A DNA stretch of 33,410 nucleotides from an uncultured Ruminococcus sp. (GCA_947176075.1 CAMWPG010000010.1:1-33410), one strand, 5' to 3'. Shown: positions 16,360 through 24,542, counted from the first letter of the stretch. Notes: generated from the sequence alone by a model not told the origin. A program made the numbers and translations.

Positions 16360-16905
16360 TTATGATTGGTTCTGAACAAGCATCCATGTTTTAAGGAGTG
16401 CTATCTGTGTTTTTGAGTCAGGTATTTTTCCGTCCATTACCATTTGAACAGCTTCACTTAGCGGCAATTCTGTAACATCGAGAAATTCACCTTCATCAAG
16501 GGACTGTTCCTGAGGTACTGAAAGCTCTCTTGCAAGATACATATGGATGACCTCAGTATCGTAAGCGGGAGTAGGATAGAGCTTGCCGAGGTAAAAATAG
16601 TTTTTACAGGTGCAGCCCGTTTCTTCCTTCAGCTCACGCAGACCGCATTCATAATGACCTTCACCCGGTTCTGTTTTTCCGGCAGGAATTTCAAGCGTTA
16701 CCTCGTGCATAGGATAACGATACTGACGTACCATCAGAACCGTGCCTTTATTAGTAAGAGGTACAACGCATACTCCGCCTGAGTGATGCACTACATCACG
16801 TTCAGCCTTTGTTCCGTTTTCAAGGAGTGCAGTGTCCTTTGTAACACGAAATATTTTTGCCTGATAGGCAAGGCTGCTTTGCAGTGTCTTTTCTTCAAGA
16901 TGCAT
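16360..16905 (-). CDS. Nudix hydrolase, ADP-ribose pyrophosphatase type
   Basis: The 181-residue protein carries a complete Nudix box, G-x5-E-x7-REL-x-EE-x-G, as GKTEPGE followed by RELKEETG (about 95-117). The downstream YPTPAYDTE and the overall length match the NudF/YqkG ADP-ribose pyrophosphatase group, which splits ADP-ribose to AMP and ribose 5-phosphate. AAGGAGG precedes the ATG. It lies 44 bases after the YfhO-type gene and probably ends that operon. The exact nucleotide substrate cannot be read from sequence. Confidence 0.9.
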   Translation of the reverse strand: MHLEEKTLQSSLAYQAKIFRVTKDTALLENGTKAERDVVHHSGGVCVVPLTNKGTVLMVRQYRYPMHEVTLEIPAGKTEPGEGHYECGLRELKEETGCTCKNYFYLGKLYPTPAYDTEVIHMYLARELSVPQEQSLDEGEFLDVTELPLSEAVQMVMDGKIPDSKTQIALLKTWMLVQNQS

Positions 16906-16949
16906 AATTTTTCCTCCTTGTATTCATGATATGTCTGTACAATTACTTT

Positions 16950-19310
16950 TTATTTCTTGTTTTTCTTTCTGGAAACAATATGATTTGCACCAATGTATAT
17001 AATGAAAATCACTGCTCCTGAAAGCGTAATCAGCGCTCCTGTTTTAAGTCCGGGTGTTTCGTATTCAAATTCTATTGTGTTTTTTCCCGGCTTTACAGGT
17101 ACTGCCATAAAGCCGGCGTCAACCCTTTCGATCCCTGTTTCGATGCCGTTAACTTTAGCAGTAAATCCATCATCAAATGGTACGCTGAAAAATACAAGAT
17201 TTTCCTTGTCCGATGTTATCTCAGCAGTGAAACCGTATGAATCATATTTAAATATACTTGCAGAATTATTTTTTCTGAGAATACATTCTTCTCTATAAGC
17301 TGCTTTTGAAACGAATCTTTCAGAAGCAGACAGTTTTTTAAGAATACCGTCATATTTTTCGGCAGTATCGTCCTCAAGAACTATAGCACGTATCAGTACG
17401 GAGGTGCGATTTGTCTCGCTCATAGTCTCCCATTCGCTTCTTGAAATATAGTTGTCAAACATAAATCCCATAGGAATGAAATATTTATTTTTATAGACAT
17501 GGAATCCGTTCTGATCCTCCATAAATTCAAATCCGGTCAGAGGAGATTCATATTCATCAGAATTTTTATCATTTATTTCATCAAAATAATATTTTACCGA
17601 GAAAAGTCCTCTCAACGCAAAGTGATCTGTATCCGGACGAGATGCCACATCTCTCCCTATTCCGACAGCTTCATAGAATTCCATTATAGAGCCGGGTACA
17701 ACACTATGAAAGCAGCGCATATTAGGAATATCCCACAGCATAGGATAATTATCCATATGCTCTGAAACATCAAGACGGAAGAAATCGTCATCTGATACTG
17801 ATATTGTTACATCGTCTTCATTGTCAATAGCGTGATCTATATATTTAAGAGCATCGTCTCTGTTTAGTGCGCCGAAGTAGACTACAGAAGCAGTACATAC
17901 AATACAGGCTGTTACTGTCAATGAAAGGACGCATTTTAGCGATAGTTTTCTCGAAAGACGTTTTTTTGCTATAAATATCATAGCAGCGATCGAAGCGGCA
18001 GCTATGGCAAATATTATCCAGAAGTGCAGAGGATATTTCGGCAGAGAAAAGAATGATATTCCGTCTCCTTTTTTTACAGGCAGCACAGCTATAATGCCGA
18101 AAGCCGCAGTTACCGCAGCCGTTATCCAAATACCTTCTTTAAGAGGTATTGTCTCTTCTTTGTCAGATCCTATCACAATAGCTGTCATCAATGCCATTAT
18201 CAGTATAGGCATAAAGAACCATCTTGCATAATACGAACCATTGAACATATAAAAGCTGCAATTTAGTATCGGAATAAATGCACATATCATACAGATTATA
18301 ACAAGCCGTTTAGCCCAGTGACCGTCTCTGTGTTTTAAAAATGCAATAACGCCTGTCATTGAAAACAAGGGCAGGTATCCGCCTATAGATGCCCATTTTT
18401 CGCTGCCCTCTGCAAAGAGGTTCGGACGTGCCGGCACATCAGGAATCATGAAAAAGCTCTCTATTATACGCATTAGTCTTGTTTTATCGCTGTAAAGAAC
18501 CATATCAAGACCATATAAACGCTCATTTATACGATAGTTGCTGAGTATTGCAAGAGCAGCAGGAAGCAGTATTACACAGGCAAGCATAACTCCGATAATA
18601 GCTTCAAACAGCAGAAGGAAGAACTTTTTTGCATTGGCAGGAAAGTCCTTCGAAAAACAGCGAACAACAAAATAAAGAATTAAGAATACGGCTTCTCCTG
18701 TAAAGAAAAAGTAATTCACCGCTGCCATAAGTGCAATGGTAAGTGCAAATAACCCTTTTTTGTTTTTGCATACAAGCTCCTCCATTGAAATGAGCATCAA
18801 AGGAAAGAATGCTGTGACATCCTGAAAGTGATTGAAGAATATGTTAAAGATCTGAAATCCTGAAAATGCATATAGGAGACCTCCAATAACCGCAGCCTCC
18901 CGACTTTTTACAAATCGTTTTATATATGCATACGCTGTCAATGCTGCGATTCCATGCTTTACAGCAAGTACAAACGGCATCAGATGTATTATCCATGATG
19001 ATGGCAGCAGTGCGGTTATCCAGAAAAACGGGCTGCCTATCAGGTAAAAAGCATATGAGCCTATAAAGTTTGCTCCAAGGTCAGTTGTCCAGCTCCATCC
19101 AAAACTGCCGCTTTTTACAGCTTCCGCTGCAAGATGATAAAATGGCATCTGCTGAGCATTATAATCGCCGTAGTAGATGAAATAACCCTTTTCTCCAATT
19201 ATTATTGGCAGCAATGTAACGATCAGGGAAAGAAATCCCAGTATAAAAGCGAGAAATCCGCCTGTTTTATAAAACGTTATATTTTTGCGGTTGATGATAG
19301 GATTTTGCAT
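16950..19310 (-). CDS. YfhO-family polytopic membrane protein
   Basis: This 786-residue protein has about a dozen membrane helices in the first 480 residues, with an early loop containing YYGDYNAQQMPFY. A large extracytoplasmic domain follows (about 480-750), then a final helix and a basic tail. This is the YfhO/GT-C-like arrangement; B. subtilis YfhO and Listeria relatives take part in lipoteichoic-acid glycosylation. Its exact sugar or acceptor here is unknown. I chose ATG 19308-19310 because GGAGGTT lies 6 bases upstream; the frame stays open for 11 further codons without a ribosome site. It lies between a phosphodiesterase and a Nudix hydrolase. Confidence 0.85.
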   Translation of the reverse strand: MQNPIINRKNITFYKTGGFLAFILGFLSLIVTLLPIIIGEKGYFIYYGDYNAQQMPFYHLAAEAVKSGSFGWSWTTDLGANFIGSYAFYLIGSPFFWITALLPSSWIIHLMPFVLAVKHGIAALTAYAYIKRFVKSREAAVIGGLLYAFSGFQIFNIFFNHFQDVTAFFPLMLISMEELVCKNKKGLFALTIALMAAVNYFFFTGEAVFLILYFVVRCFSKDFPANAKKFFLLLFEAIIGVMLACVILLPAALAILSNYRINERLYGLDMVLYSDKTRLMRIIESFFMIPDVPARPNLFAEGSEKWASIGGYLPLFSMTGVIAFLKHRDGHWAKRLVIICMICAFIPILNCSFYMFNGSYYARWFFMPILIMALMTAIVIGSDKEETIPLKEGIWITAAVTAAFGIIAVLPVKKGDGISFFSLPKYPLHFWIIFAIAAASIAAMIFIAKKRLSRKLSLKCVLSLTVTACIVCTASVVYFGALNRDDALKYIDHAIDNEDDVTISVSDDDFFRLDVSEHMDNYPMLWDIPNMRCFHSVVPGSIMEFYEAVGIGRDVASRPDTDHFALRGLFSVKYYFDEINDKNSDEYESPLTGFEFMEDQNGFHVYKNKYFIPMGFMFDNYISRSEWETMSETNRTSVLIRAIVLEDDTAEKYDGILKKLSASERFVSKAAYREECILRKNNSASIFKYDSYGFTAEITSDKENLVFFSVPFDDGFTAKVNGIETGIERVDAGFMAVPVKPGKNTIEFEYETPGLKTGALITLSGAVIFIIYIGANHIVSRKKNKK

Positions 19311-19387
19311 ATAGAGAACCTCCATGTCAATGCTGTGCTTCATTATGTCAACTTTTACAATTGTGCTGCATATAATGAAATCAGAAA

Positions 19388-19876
19388 TCAGGTTATAGAG
19401 ACATTGTTTGTAACGATACCTGCTTCTGTAATATCAATAAATCCGTACGAAGCCGGTTTTCCATCTCTTGGACGTGATGCGCTGCCCGGGTTCATAATGT
19501 GAATGCCGTCTTCATATGTACAAAGCCGTACATGAGTATGACCAAACAGCACGATGTCACAGTTTTGCTCTTTGGCAGCTGTAACTATTGTGCCTGTGTC
19601 GTAGCCTACGCCATATCTGTCACCGTGTGCTGCAAATATTCTGTGACCCGGCGCAATATCAATGATTTTAAAGCTCGGAGCACTGCTTCCAAAGTCGCAG
19701 TTTCCTCTGACGAAATAAAAACGCTCGGCAAGAGCCGGAAAATTTTTCAAAAGTTCTAAACATTCATCAACACAGTCGCCCAGATGAATAAAGGCATCAG
19801 CCTTGAAATTATTCATTACAATTTTATACAGACGGTTATAGAAGCCGTGGGTATCAGAAATAACAATAATACGCAT
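19388..19876 (-). CDS. YfcE/MJ0936-type metallophosphoesterase
   Basis: The 162-residue calcineurin-like phosphodiesterase has the full metal-site set: DTH near residue 7, HLGDCVDE, RGNCD, AHGD, GHTH and MNPGS. Small YfcE-type enzymes hydrolyse phosphodiesters in vitro with Mn; the physiological substrate is unknown. ATG 19874-19876 is chosen because GAGGTGA lies 5 bases upstream and would overlap the in-frame GTG at 19885. It is the first gene of a probable three-gene unit with the YfhO-type and Nudix genes and has a good promoter. Confidence 0.92.
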   Translation of the reverse strand: MRIIVISDTHGFYNRLYKIVMNNFKADAFIHLGDCVDECLELLKNFPALAERFYFVRGNCDFGSSAPSFKIIDIAPGHRIFAAHGDRYGVGYDTGTIVTAAKEQNCDIVLFGHTHVRLCTYEDGIHIMNPGSASRPRDGKPASYGFIDITEAGIVTNNVSIT

Positions 19877-19908
19877 ATCGATCACCTCAGTTTTATAATA
19901 TACCTTTT

Positions 19909-19937
19909 ATTATATCACATAAATCATTTAATGACAA
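19909..19937 (-). promoter_or_regulatory. Promoter for the phosphodiesterase-YfhO-Nudix operon
   Basis: On the minus strand TTGTCA (19932-19937), a 17-base spacer and TATAAT (19909-19914), with TG one base before the -10. Confidence 0.8.
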
Positions 19938-19964
19938 CTGATTTTTTGGAGAAAGGAAATTTTT

Positions 19965-20222
19965 ATGGAAAAATCATCTATGAATAACGAACAGCTTCAA
20001 AGCCTGCTGAAAACAGTAAGCGGAAAGCTTGGAGTTTCGCAGGAGCAGCTCAGGCAGGCTCTTGAATCAGGAAAGCTGGAAGGTGCGGTAAAAAATATGG
20101 GAGCAGATGAAAAACAGAAGATTCAGTCTATTATGGGCAATAAGTCTAAAATGGAAAAGCTTATGCAGAGTCCGCAGGCAAAGGCACTTTATGAAAAACT
20201 TATGGGAAAAAGTCCTCAGTAA
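19965..20222 (+). CDS. Small charged helical protein of unknown function
   Basis: I do not recognise a named family for this 85-residue protein. It is soluble, Lys/Gln/Glu-rich and predicted helical, with no signal or membrane segment. The pattern is LGVSQEQLRQALESG in the first half and LMQSPQAKALYEKLMG near the end, resembling short proteins seen in other Clostridia. AAAGGAAA precedes the ATG. It is the first of four closely spaced genes ending in a BofA-like gene, with 12 bases to the next, so a shared and perhaps sporulation-related role is possible but unproven. Confidence 0.8.
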   Translation: MEKSSMNNEQLQSLLKTVSGKLGVSQEQLRQALESGKLEGAVKNMGADEKQKIQSIMGNKSKMEKLMQSPQAKALYEKLMGKSPQ

Positions 20223-20234
20223 GGAGCAGTTATT

Positions 20235-20585
20235 ATGGATGATTTATTTGGCAAGATGCAGTCTGTTCTGTCAGACCCTGAGAGTATGAAACAGCTACAG
20301 GAACTTGCAGCCCTTATGGGAAGTGACGAAAAGTCTGAAGATGATAAGACTGCACAGAATGAAGAGTCATCCGAAGATTCAGGTTTTGATATAGGTAAGC
20401 TTTTGGAATTGACATCAATGATGAACAGTTCTAAGAATGATGATGATACTGCGCTGCTTTTAGCGCTGAAGCCTCATTTAAAGGAGGAGAGACAGAAAAA
20501 GATAGACAAAGCAGTGAAGCTTATGAAGCTTCTGGATGTGTTTAAAACTCTTAAAAATGCTGGGATGCTAAAGGACTTTCTGTAA
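20235..20585 (+). CDS. Small acidic protein of unknown function
   Basis: The 116-residue soluble protein has an N-terminal helical part (LFGKMQSVLSDPESMKQL), an acidic low-complexity middle (about 33-50) and a C-terminal part containing ALLLALKPHLKEERQKKID and a hydrophobic helical end. I recognise no named family, although the KPHL-x-EERQKK block looks conserved-type. AAGGAG overlaps the previous stop codon, so translation is probably coupled. It is the second gene of the small-protein operon. Confidence 0.82.
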   Translation: MDDLFGKMQSVLSDPESMKQLQELAALMGSDEKSEDDKTAQNEESSEDSGFDIGKLLELTSMMNSSKNDDDTALLLALKPHLKEERQKKIDKAVKLMKLLDVFKTLKNAGMLKDFL

Positions 20586-20600
20586 AGGGCGGTATAAATT

Positions 20601-20978
20601 ATGGCAGGCAGTACGGGAAGAGACATTCGCAGAGACGCACAGCGCCGAATGGAGCAGATGCAGCAAAAAGTACCATATATGCGGCAAGGAAATATGCGCA
20701 ATAACTTTTATAGGAACAATACCGGCGGCAGTGCCAATAATAGCTTTCCTCAAAGAAATATGCAGGAAACAAGTGAGGCAAAGGAGCATACAGAAGAAGC
20801 TCCTAAAGCAGCTGCAAACGAAAGCTTCAGGCTGCCGCTTGGAATAGGATCGGGATTTGAAAAATATCTTGAACATCTTGATACTGATAAAATTCTTATA
20901 ATAGCGCTTCTTGCAATGATTTACAAGGACGGCGGCAATAAAAAGCTTATGATGGCGCTGGCGTATTTACTCACATAA
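20601..20978 (+). CDS. Small basic/Asn-rich protein with hydrophobic C-terminus, unknown function
   Basis: The 125-residue protein has an Arg/Gln/Asn-rich, probably disordered first half and a C-terminal hydrophobic stretch ILIIALLAMIYKDGG followed by KLMMALAYLLT. This could be a membrane-associated hairpin or an oligomerising helix pair. AAAGGGCGG precedes the ATG. I do not recognise it. Position three in the operon, before the BofA-like gene, suggests an envelope or spore-related complex (inference). Confidence 0.8.
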   Translation: MAGSTGRDIRRDAQRRMEQMQQKVPYMRQGNMRNNFYRNNTGGSANNSFPQRNMQETSEAKEHTEEAPKAAANESFRLPLGIGSGFEKYLEHLDTDKILIIALLAMIYKDGGNKKLMMALAYLLT

Positions 20979-20992
20979 ACGGAGGAAACACA

Positions 20993-21250
20993 ATGGAAGG
21001 ATTCAGCTTTTACGCTTTATGGACGGCACTTGGAATTTTTATGCTTATCTATTATTTAAGACGATCGCACACGCTTCGTTCTGCTCTCTGGGGAATGTTC
21101 ACAGGCTTTGCAGGACTTATTCTGCTGCATTATTTCGGCTCAGTCTTAGGATATTCTCCGGAGCTTAACTTATTCAATATATCGACTGCCGGTATACTTG
21201 GTATTCCCGGAGTGGTACTTATGCTTATAATGCATTTTGTGATTATATAA
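20993..21250 (+). CDS. BofA-like (pro-sigma-K processing inhibitor family) membrane protein
   Basis: The 85-residue protein is almost wholly membrane-embedded: helices about 5-20, 35-52 and 62-85. The C-terminal NLFNISTAGILGIPGVVLM strongly resembles the BofA block with conserved NLF and LGIPG; B. subtilis BofA is 87 residues. In B. subtilis BofA holds the SpoIVFB protease inactive with SpoIVFA in the outer forespore membrane. GGAGG lies 8 bases before the ATG. Here it ends a four-gene operon, and neither spoIVFB nor sigK is in the window, so its target is unknown. Confidence 0.8.
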   Translation: MEGFSFYALWTALGIFMLIYYLRRSHTLRSALWGMFTGFAGLILLHYFGSVLGYSPELNLFNISTAGILGIPGVVLMLIMHFVII

Positions 21251-21275
21251 GTCACATTCTGATAATTGCCGCAAA

Positions 21276-21311
21276 AAAGCTGCCGCATTTTATTGCAGCA
21301 GCTTTATTTTT
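21276..21311. terminator. Bidirectional terminator
   Basis: AAAGCTGC-C-GCA and TGC-A-GCAGCTTT form a long stem with T-rich tails on both strands (ATTTTT on plus, TTTTTT on minus). It serves the BofA-like operon and the convergent RING-finger gene. Confidence 0.9.
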
Positions 21312-22284
21312 AAATCATTAAAGCTATATAAGTCAAAGCGGATGTTAGAATAAAATGTGCGAGTACAGCAATAAATATAAAACCTACGCTTGTTCCTCCG
21401 GCTATGCGTATGCGAGACTGCGAATCAATAAGACTTTTATCGCTTTCACGTATGGATTTGATCTTTTTTATCGAATGTCTGTAATAAATATAATTTCCGA
21501 ACATAAAAAGTACCATTCGCATAGCAAGTGATGCATAGCTGCATATTGTATTGGTCAAGCTTAGAATACTCTTATTTTCGGTCATAAGCTGAGAAAAGGA
21601 GATTATTCTGTTTTTTATGATTTCAGCAGCTTCTTCTCCGAACAGTTCAAGCTGAGGCTGAATATAAGCGAGCATCATATCGGTTTGAGCTGCAAGAGTG
21701 CTCAGTGAGCTTGGGATACTTAAAAGAAATGATATGAGTACAATTACAAGTGAACCGAGCCACATTTTTCTGTATGCAAACCAGAATTGCGGGAAGATTA
21801 TACAGATAAAGTTAGGAGCAAGCTTTCTTTTGCTTTCAAAGAAAAACTTAAATCTCATAAGGAAATATGGAACATTCCTGCCAACGAATCCGCTGATTTC
21901 ACGAACAGTTGCACCGCCCATGTCATCGTCCGAATTTTCATTATAAGAATTTTCAGGCATGATAAAGGAGCGAGTCTGCCAATCATCTTTATCGGTTCTA
22001 TCTATTTTTTGACCGCAGTGTATGCAGAATGAGCTGCTTTTTGGGCTAAGCTCTCCGCATTTATGGCAGAGGATTCTCTCACGGTCGTTTTCATTATTAG
22101 AGTTATTATTAGGATTTTGCCAAGCGGTGCCGTTTTCATGAAGCTCTGTATTTATACAGTGCCCATGTTCGTTCCAGCAATCACGATGATATGGTGTACC
22201 GCACTCCGGGCATACTACAATATCATCATCTGGAGTAAATTCATTTCTGCAAGCTATGCAGGTGCAATTTCTGTAATCAGCCAT
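21310..22284 (-). CDS. Prokaryotic RING-finger / zinc-ribbon membrane protein
   Basis: The 324-residue protein has an N-terminal treble-clef RING/PHD-like domain: C9-x2-C12, C25-x2-C28, H33-x2-C36, then H40 and C43, with the CPECGTPYHRDCW core of the Prok-RING_1 family. A second zinc ribbon follows (CHKC and CIHC, about 73-91). After an Asn-rich linker comes a C-terminal membrane region with about three to four helices (about 175-320), of the kind often joined to DUF2628. Bacterial RING-like domains of this type have no established ubiquitin-ligase role. It may be a zinc-dependent membrane scaffold or sensor. AAAGGA and a good promoter lie upstream; it is a single-gene unit. Confidence 0.8.
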   Translation of the reverse strand: MADYRNCTCIACRNEFTPDDDIVVCPECGTPYHRDCWNEHGHCINTELHENGTAWQNPNNNSNNENDRERILCHKCGELSPKSSSFCIHCGQKIDRTDKDDWQTRSFIMPENSYNENSDDDMGGATVREISGFVGRNVPYFLMRFKFFFESKRKLAPNFICIIFPQFWFAYRKMWLGSLVIVLISFLLSIPSSLSTLAAQTDMMLAYIQPQLELFGEEAAEIIKNRIISFSQLMTENKSILSLTNTICSYASLAMRMVLFMFGNYIYYRHSIKKIKSIRESDKSLIDSQSRIRIAGGTSVGFIFIAVLAHFILTSALTYIALMI

Positions 22285-22322
22285 TTTGATATTCCTTTCT
22301 GACTGTCATTTAAGTCAAATTT

Positions 22323-22351
22323 ATTATACCACATTATTTTATTATTTTCAA
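22323..22351 (-). promoter_or_regulatory. Promoter for the RING-finger gene
   Basis: On the minus strand TTGAAA (22346-22351), a 17-base spacer and TATAAT (22323-22328). Confidence 0.8.
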
Positions 22352-22372
22352 CCGAAAATGCTAATTTTACAG

Positions 22373-22405
22373 AAAATAAATGAGCCTGCGGTTTCCCACA
22401 GGCTC
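22373..22405 (-). terminator. Terminator of the cohesin-like/triple-dockerin operon
   Basis: On the minus strand GAGCCTG-TGG and CCG-CAGGCTC form a stem, followed by the T-rich ATTTATTTT. Confidence 0.8.
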
Positions 22406-22438
22406 TATTGTTATTATTTATAATTATTTATCTCAGGC

Positions 22439-23266
22439 TTACAGCAGACCAGCTGCATCCATTGCATAAGCTTTCAGAATAAGTGTAGCGTCTTCTATAT
22501 CAATCACACCGTCAAGATTTACATCCATCTTGTCATAAGCAGCAGCTTTGTAAAGACCAGTTCCGGCAGCGTTTTCTGCATACGTTTGAAGAATTGCTGT
22601 GGCATCGCTGACTGTTACCTGATCGTCACCATTTACATCCAGATAGTATTCTATCTTCCATGTAGAATAATAATAATCCTGAAGTGTTTTAATCTCGGGA
22701 TGCAAACTTACATAAATATTATATTCTGGGTCTAATTCAAACTGTTCCATTTCAGGAGTAATGATGATATAAAATTTATTTTCATCAAAATATGGAATAT
22801 TAGCTCCCTGACGTCCATAATATGTCAAAACGCATTGCATATCATATACATCGATATCACCGTCAAAATCAATATCGGCATAAGTGTTTTTTTCGCCAAA
22901 ATCAATTTCCGGATCAATCATTCTCAAGAATGCCATACGTGCCAAAGTCATTGCATCTTCCATCGTAACTATACCGTCTTTATTAAAATCACCAAATTTA
23001 TATTCTTGATTTTCTGCAATAAGTGCGGCATCTGAAGCATCAACAGCACCGTCACCGTTCATATCAGCAAGAGCAAGCTGCTCATCATTTAATTCAAGCT
23101 GTAATATGCCGTCTGCGTACTGAGATACTATAGCTGCGTCACGTCCGGTGATAACACCGTCCATATCAACGTCACCCTTTGTATATTCATCAGCAGAAGC
23201 GATAGACATTGGCACTGAAAGTGAAGTGATAACCAGTGCAGATATAAAGGCAAGTGTTTTTTTCAT
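22439..23266 (-). CDS. Secreted protein made of three dockerin modules
   Basis: Signal peptide about 1-25, then almost nothing but dockerin-type EF-hand pairs. Pair 1 (31-87) contains GDVDMDGVITGRD and ADMNGDGAVDASD. Pair 2 (92-155) contains GDFNKDGIVTMED and ADIDFDGDIDVYD. A 50-residue Tyr-rich spacer follows. Pair 3 (209-275) contains LDVNGDDQVTVSD and DVNLDGVIDIED. That gives six predicted calcium loops and no recognised catalytic domain in 275 residues. Dockerins bind cohesins in cellulosome-type assemblies, so this could cross-link up to three cohesins or be a soluble adaptor (inference). ATG 23264-23266 follows AAGGAGG with normal spacing; the frame is open upstream without a ribosome site. 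It lies 32 bases after the cohesin-like gene and shares its promoter. Confidence 0.88.
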   Translation of the reverse strand: MKKTLAFISALVITSLSVPMSIASADEYTKGDVDMDGVITGRDAAIVSQYADGILQLELNDEQLALADMNGDGAVDASDAALIAENQEYKFGDFNKDGIVTMEDAMTLARMAFLRMIDPEIDFGEKNTYADIDFDGDIDVYDMQCVLTYYGRQGANIPYFDENKFYIIITPEMEQFELDPEYNIYVSLHPEIKTLQDYYYSTWKIEYYLDVNGDDQVTVSDATAILQTYAENAAGTGLYKAAAYDKMDVNLDGVIDIEDATLILKAYAMDAAGLL

Positions 23267-23298
23267 AATAAGTTCCTCCTTAAAAATTATATGTAACA

Positions 23299-24180
23299 TC
23301 AGTTAGATGGTACAATCGTAAGTGTTTTGATTGTTTCTTCGTTTCCAACGTAATAATTGCTTACATCTAAGCTTGCACCATGTTCTGCATAATAGTTCAT
23401 TACTGTATCACCGTCTGCTTTTTCGATAAAATTATTTTTATCGGTATCAGCGACATTTGCACATACGAGATTTGGGAATGTAGCCCGCCAGTTAATTGGT
23501 TCCATGTAATTGTATATAAAATAATTGTTTACCGTATTAACACCTGTGCAATAGTTCTTTTTACAAATATCTGCTAATTTATAAATTTCTGTGGCATCAG
23601 ACATTTCAATAACTCTATTGTTATTCATATCTCCAATTATATATGTCGTACCTACACCATCCCAAGAAGTACCTACAGTTTCTTCATAACTGTAATTATT
23701 TATTGATTTGTCGAACGATATACCTTCAGTAATAGAATGATATGCTGCAACAGAAGAAGAAAACTGATAACTTTGAGCTTCAGCGTTTTCTACGTCAAAG
23801 TAAAATCTCAATATCAATGGAGCGTAAGAGTCTCCATCTGTACCTGGCTTTGTACCGCATCCACAATAAATATACCTGTCATAAGAGTTATTAACAGCTA
23901 CTTTAACATAGTCGCTAACATTTCTGACTTTACCATCAGAAGTACAATTGTCACTATAACGCAGAGCAAAAGCTATTTCCTTTATTCCAGGATTGTTAGT
24001 CACTTCAATTGTAACTGCAATTTGTGTATCTGAAATTATGCTTGCACTAAGTTCATATTCAAGAGCAGAATTAGGCGCATCAATAATTCCATACGCATCA
24101 GCAGTAGCCGCCCCCATTGAAGCAGCTGCAATCATTATTGCAGTTAAGCCGGCAGTGAATTTTTTAATGTTAATGTTCAT
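23299..24180 (-). CDS. Secreted cohesin-like domain protein with split C-terminal dockerin
   Basis: The 293-residue protein has a signal peptide (about 1-29, cleavage near ATADA). A beta-rich domain (about 40-165) carries a cohesin-like pattern: TIEVTNNPGIKEIAFALRY early and LILRFYFDVENAEAQSYQF later. The C-terminal part has two dockerin-type calcium loops, D184-x-N-x-N to D195 and D245-x-D-x-N to D256. They are separated by about 50 residues with three Cys (206, 211, 240) instead of the usual short linker. A cohesin-dockerin order would make it an adaptor like ScaC of R. flavefaciens. The cohesin call is by pattern only; a related beta-sandwich is possible. It is the first gene of an operon with the triple-dockerin gene. 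Confidence 0.65.
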   Translation of the reverse strand: MNINIKKFTAGLTAIMIAAASMGAATADAYGIIDAPNSALEYELSASIISDTQIAVTIEVTNNPGIKEIAFALRYSDNCTSDGKVRNVSDYVKVAVNNSYDRYIYCGCGTKPGTDGDSYAPLILRFYFDVENAEAQSYQFSSSVAAYHSITEGISFDKSINNYSYEETVGTSWDGVGTTYIIGDMNNNRVIEMSDATEIYKLADICKKNYCTGVNTVNNYFIYNYMEPINWRATFPNLVCANVADTDKNNFIEKADGDTVMNYYAEHGASLDVSNYYVGNEETIKTLTIVPSN

Positions 24181-24250
24181 TTTCTTTTGTAGACTTCCTT
24201 TTCTTAAAATACTTTAATACTTATCAAGCGCTATATTTAAGTATATTACA

Positions 24251-24279
24251 ATTATAGCATCGAAGTGCTTTTTTGTAAA
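24251..24279 (-). promoter_or_regulatory. Promoter for the cohesin-like/triple-dockerin operon
   Basis: On the minus strand TTTACA (24274-24279), a 17-base spacer and a perfect TATAAT (24251-24256), about 70 bases upstream of the start codon. Confidence 0.8.
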
Positions 24280-24463
24280 CGCATTTGCTAAATTTTGAGA
24301 AAATATTAATATATAATCTAATAAAATAAAGCTTATAATAGATGATGCATAAAAAAACAAATTGTTAGCGATTTTACAAACAGCGAAATTTGGGGAATGC
24401 GTATATACTCATTGCTAAAATTAGATATAAAATATATATCATATACAAAAATCAAAAATCTAT
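24280..24463. other. AT-rich divergent intergenic core
   Basis: This is the middle of the 362-base gene-free stretch 24181-24542. Apart from the two divergent promoters at its edges it is strongly AT-rich. I see no open frame, RNA gene, riboswitch or long hairpin in it; a regulator binding region is possible but unsupported. Confidence 0.5.
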
Positions 24464-24492
24464 TTGCACAGAGGGAAAATTTGTAGTATAAT
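24464..24492 (+). promoter_or_regulatory. Promoter for prfB
   Basis: TTGCAC (24464-24469), a 17-base spacer and TATAAT (24487-24492), about 50 bases upstream of the prfB start. Confidence 0.85.
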
Positions 24493-24542
24493 AATAACAT
24501 GGCATATTAGGACTATATTAAAATACAGAAAGGAAAATCTTC

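Noticed and set aside
24280-24463. Riboswitch or small RNA in the largest gene-free gap
   Set aside because: No stable long hairpin with a T-run and no recognised conserved motif; the divergent promoters explain the gap.
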